From assembly GCA_015680685.1 (NCBI GenBank), contig MNCI01004480.1:26422-90421 (forward strand): a DNA stretch of 64,000 nucleotides, given 5' to 3'. The notes under the pieces are model-generated. The model was given only the letters and a program-made list of their open reading frames with translations. It was not told where the DNA came from and did not search any database. Within the stretch, counting starts at the first letter, position 1, and every line of letters begins with the position of its first letter. The position numbers and the translations under genes were made by a program. Positions 61,101-64,000 of the stretch are shown here, one piece after another. Origin of the DNA: Gnetum montanum (Eukaryota; Streptophyta; Gnetopsida; Gnetales; Gnetaceae).

Positions 61101-63294
61101 TTCTGGAATACAATGGAAGATCCAAAAGCTTCATAACAACCTCACTACAAAGTGCCATGTGCACTTTGCATTTTTTACAGCTTACTTATAGAGGTTTGCA
61201 AAGTTCCTAGTGGTGAGGAAGGATGGACGATGGGTTATCCAAGATCCATCCTAACTCACCAAACCTTGGGTGAAGCTCCTTGCTCCAACCACACAAGCCC
61301 AATACCCACCAGAAGCTATGCATGAATCACTGTCTATCACTACCAAGGGGATTAATGGTTCGCATTGCATATCCCCTAATAGCATGAGGGCTAAACCTCT
61401 CATAGTACCAGCTAGCATCAAGAAGGCTCACAAGTTACGTAAAGAGGCTAAGGGGACAACTAGGGCCAAGCTTAAGAGGCACTTGAAGGATGAGACAACA
61501 CTAGTAATCGAGGAGCCTGCAAAGAGGCCAAGGTTGACCATTAAGCTTAGAGATGTGTGTCATGATGTTAGAGGTATTTTATATATTGGTTTTTTGTTTT
61601 GTTAATCTATTTTAAAGTTATGATTTTAAGTTAGTTAGATGTTTTTCTTTTAGACGAAATGTGCTAAGTTGTTCTATGTTTTTACAATTTTTGCAGATAA
61701 GCAATAGGAACATGATGCTAGGGCCACAGTAACAGTAGTTGAGGAGGAGAAAAGGCATTAGATGGAGGAGGAACTACAACATTGTGAAGAGAAATATTAA
61801 AGCATTACAAGGATGATGAGTTGTAGAATGGTGATTTATCCCCTCTTCTTCCTATGGGCCACTTTGTCACCATGCTAGAGGATCCACAATTAAGTAAACC
61901 TCCTATTGTCATATTAGAGAACCTCTCAGGTATGTATGATTTTTCATTTTAAGCATTGTACATGTTACCTTTCATTGATTCATGTCTATCTTTGGCTATG
62001 GTTTTTGATTGCTTACTACACTCATTGTAGTCCAAGAGTTATAGGTAGAGGCTTCTATTTCTACCTTCCACATGCAACCATGGGTGGAAACTCCTAATAA
62101 ACTTGAATTATTTCAAGGTGTAGCTAAAGATATGATTAGTCGATTGTAGTAGATAGCTCTTGAGATTGGTAAGAATTTTAACTCATTTTACCTTTATTAT
62201 TTTAATATTTTTGGGTCTTTTATTTGGTTTTCATGGTTATGAAGCTTTTGTTACTAAATGATTTTATTTGTTGGACATTGTTTTATGTTGGTTATAATGC
62301 CTAAACTGAGATGAGTTCCTAACAAGCTAGTGAAGGTTAATGCATTGCCTTCCTTACCTTCTAATTTAGAGAATGTCCCACACAGGCTATATGATGGTGA
62401 TACTGAATGTGTACTCTCGTGTGTCAAGTCCTTGTGGGAATGTAGATGCTTCAATGAGTTCCTATTGAAATAAGTTATAGCATTAAAGGAGGAGAAAAGG
62501 AAGCTAAAATAAGAGGTGATAGACCTCAAGCACTGTAAGGACTTCATAGAGACCCAAGCATCCAACTAAGACTCCTTGCATACCAGGGAGATATCCTAGG
62601 CTTGATACTAGAACATGATCCAAGGCAAGGCTGCCCTTGATAACTAGATCGTAAAATAAAAGCTCTAGATCAATCTCATCAACTGTAAGGCTAGTGAGTA
62701 GAAGGATTACTACCGTTGGGTCCTTGTGTGAGATTGTACACAAAAGGATCACAAAAGAATGTACAAAGCTAAATGGGATGCCTATCTTAACTAGTTAAAG
62801 GAGGATTCTATAGAGTAATAGAAGTTAGAATTTTTTATGATTAACATCAACATAGAGGAGGTCTATAAAATATTTGCAAATAATGTGGTTGTAGCCAGCC
62901 TCCCTATTCATCAGATCACTACTACCTCTAGGGAAGCAACTACCACTACATTCTTGAACGAGCCTCCTACATGGAGTGACATTAATAGGAGCAATATCCT
63001 AATAGGTATTGATATTGGAAATGTAGACAAGGCCAACATCTCTGAAGATCAAATCCTCCACCATCTAGAGATCATTCTTTAGAGCTTTCCTGAAGAACAT
63101 GCAACTCTGAAACCATCTCAGGTTTTCTTGTTTTAGCTTTGGTTTTATTTTTTCTAACTAATTCATTTTATTTTGATGTCCATTGATTACTAATTATTTT
63201 TGGTGTTGTCATGTCATAGGTACCAGATGATGGTAATGGCCCTAGTGATGAAGGTGAAGATGATCCCCCACCCCCTCCTATAGATGCTACTTAG
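58171..63294 (+). pseudogene. multi-exon extra ORF of locus E (D/E family)
   Basis: Eight pieces separated by GT...AG introns fit one protein: 58171-58292 (MAKKMTFVRKPKLEDIDAI), about 59525-59966, 60060-60331, 60515-61573, 61697-61929, 62045-62168, about 62296-63121, and 63220-63294 ending DDPPPPPIDAT. Exon 4 is the largest and holds VKKFTSWIHGVTIVFEVSAS followed by a DLFHVPN block. Exon 7 is mainly coiled coil (EEEKRKL, DLKHC). The order and content match the minus-strand copy at 15457-19135. Nearly all breaks are TAG or TAA at expected Gln codons or TGA at expected Arg. I do not know the function. The exon 4 block recalls the 'putative plant transposon protein' found in extra ORFs of Tat-type elements, and this is only a resemblance. 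If E is built like D, gag-pro should lie to the right of the window on the minus strand. Confidence 0.65.
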
Positions 63295-63645
63295 TTTCAT
63301 TAGTTGCCTTTTAGTTTTAGTTGTTTTTTTTTCATGTTGATGATGATGTAAGGCTAGTGTTAGCTAAAGAATTTATTGTTTGAATGTTTTATTTGGACAT
63401 TTTTGCTACATTATGTGGCCATGGTTATGATGTTATGGACATTTTAACTTTAATTTTAATTTTAAGTTTTAATTTTTAATTCTAGTTATGATGTTATAGC
63501 ATTATAGTTTTGTTTGTGTTATGGTTCTACATTTTAATCTATGTTTTGAGGCTATGTTGGCTATACTAGGTTGTCATGTGATGGAAGGTTAAAATAATTA
63601 TGGAACAAAGTTATAAACTAGAGTGAAAATGAGTTATAGAGTTGT
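63295..63645. other. 3' flank of the E ORF, no gene
   Basis: Resembles the other side of the D ORF end (15240-15456) when reversed. Confidence 0.4.
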
Positions 63646-63712
63646 TTGCTAGTTTTAGGCCATTGCAAGCCATGTGGTATTTGCTAGTTTAAGGCCATGG
63701 TGGACTATAGTG
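63646..63712. repeat. 30-bp AAGGCC minisatellite, 2 units
   Basis: GCTAGTTTTAGGCCATTGCA followed by a GCTAGTTTAAGGCCATGGTG unit. Same family as in A2 and A4. Confidence 0.7.
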
Positions 63713-63865
63713 ATAAATAAAAGAAAATGCATATTTTTTTTGTTTATTTCATGTTTTATAACTTTTTATAGATTTTTTAATTTTAAAATTTTTATCATGT
63801 TTTTGGCTTTTTTGAACAAAAAGAAATAGGCTTCAATAGTAAAAGAATGTAAAACAAAGGTGATG

Positions 63866-64000
63866 AGAGTGGTTACTCTAGCAGTTATTCTAATTATTAG
63901 AGCAGTTACTCTAGCAGTTACTCTAATTATTAGAGTGGTTACTCTAGCGGTTACTCTAGTAGTTATTCTAATTATTAGAGTGGTTACTCTAGCGGTTACT
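63866..64000. repeat. 33-bp minisatellite running off the window
   Basis: Units at 63866-63898, 63899-63931, 63932-63976 (one extra 12-bp step) and a partial unit at 63977-64000. Each reads AGAGTGGTTACTCTAGCRGT followed by TAYTCTAATTATT. A 12-bp sub-repeat, GTTACTCTAGCR, is nested inside. The copies are nearly identical, so the array is young. Confidence 0.9.

Noticed and set aside
1-64000. tRNA, rRNA or organellar DNA
   Set aside because: No cloverleaf with a TTCGANNC arm, no rRNA core sequence and no plastid or mitochondrial gene was recognised. The only tRNA-like matches are the primer binding sites.

Overview
This is a nuclear plant window, about 64 kb, AT-rich and built almost entirely of old, nested, mutated LTR retrotransposons. 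I see no intact host gene, rRNA, tRNA or CRISPR array. The mix of very decayed Ty3/gypsy elements, 190-bp tandem arrays and scattered host-gene fragments suggests a very large plant genome, possibly a gymnosperm. That taxonomic guess is inference only.

Left part (1-8.4 kb): two LTR-like sequences (156-358 and 1962-2517) flank a fragment of a CCR4/Angel-type deadenylase (about 840-1365). Then comes a minus-strand gypsy element, 'A1' (about 2.5-8.4 kb), whose pol reads RT, RNase H, a second RNase H-like domain, integrase and a GPY-like tail. Further pieces of the same family are A2 (29.5-33.6 kb) and A3/A4 (50.3-54.5 kb).

Middle (8.4-29.3 kb): element 'D' has gag and protease on the plus strand (11.2-14.7 kb), no pol, and a multi-exon ORF on the opposite strand (15457-19135), followed by a roughly 190-bp tandem array. 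A younger element, 'B' (20632-27405), lies inside that array. B is complete at both ends (LTRs, 5-bp target duplication, tRNA-Asp-like primer site, purine tract) but encodes only gag and protease.

Right part: A2 meets a short caulimovirid capsid-like relic (33.65-34.76 kb), the tail of a third antisense ORF (34.8-35.06 kb) and a minus-strand OEP80 fragment (35.95-36.66 kb). Element 'C' (36724-47268, minus) has two 888-bp LTRs, gag and protease, and a coiled-coil extra ORF, again with no pol. After more tandem repeats and the A3/A4 pieces comes locus 'E' (54.6-63.3 kb): an array of about eighteen 190-bp units carrying stem-loops, then a second copy of the D-type multi-exon ORF with matching exon order. 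A 33-bp minisatellite runs off the right end.

Overall picture: elements with gag and protease but no pol (B, C, D) sit beside pol-bearing relatives (A). The most notable feature is the spliced, opposite-strand extra ORF of D and E, with its hairpin-bearing tandem array. ORFs are broken mostly by stops where Gln or Arg is expected, as cytosine deamination of methylated DNA would produce.
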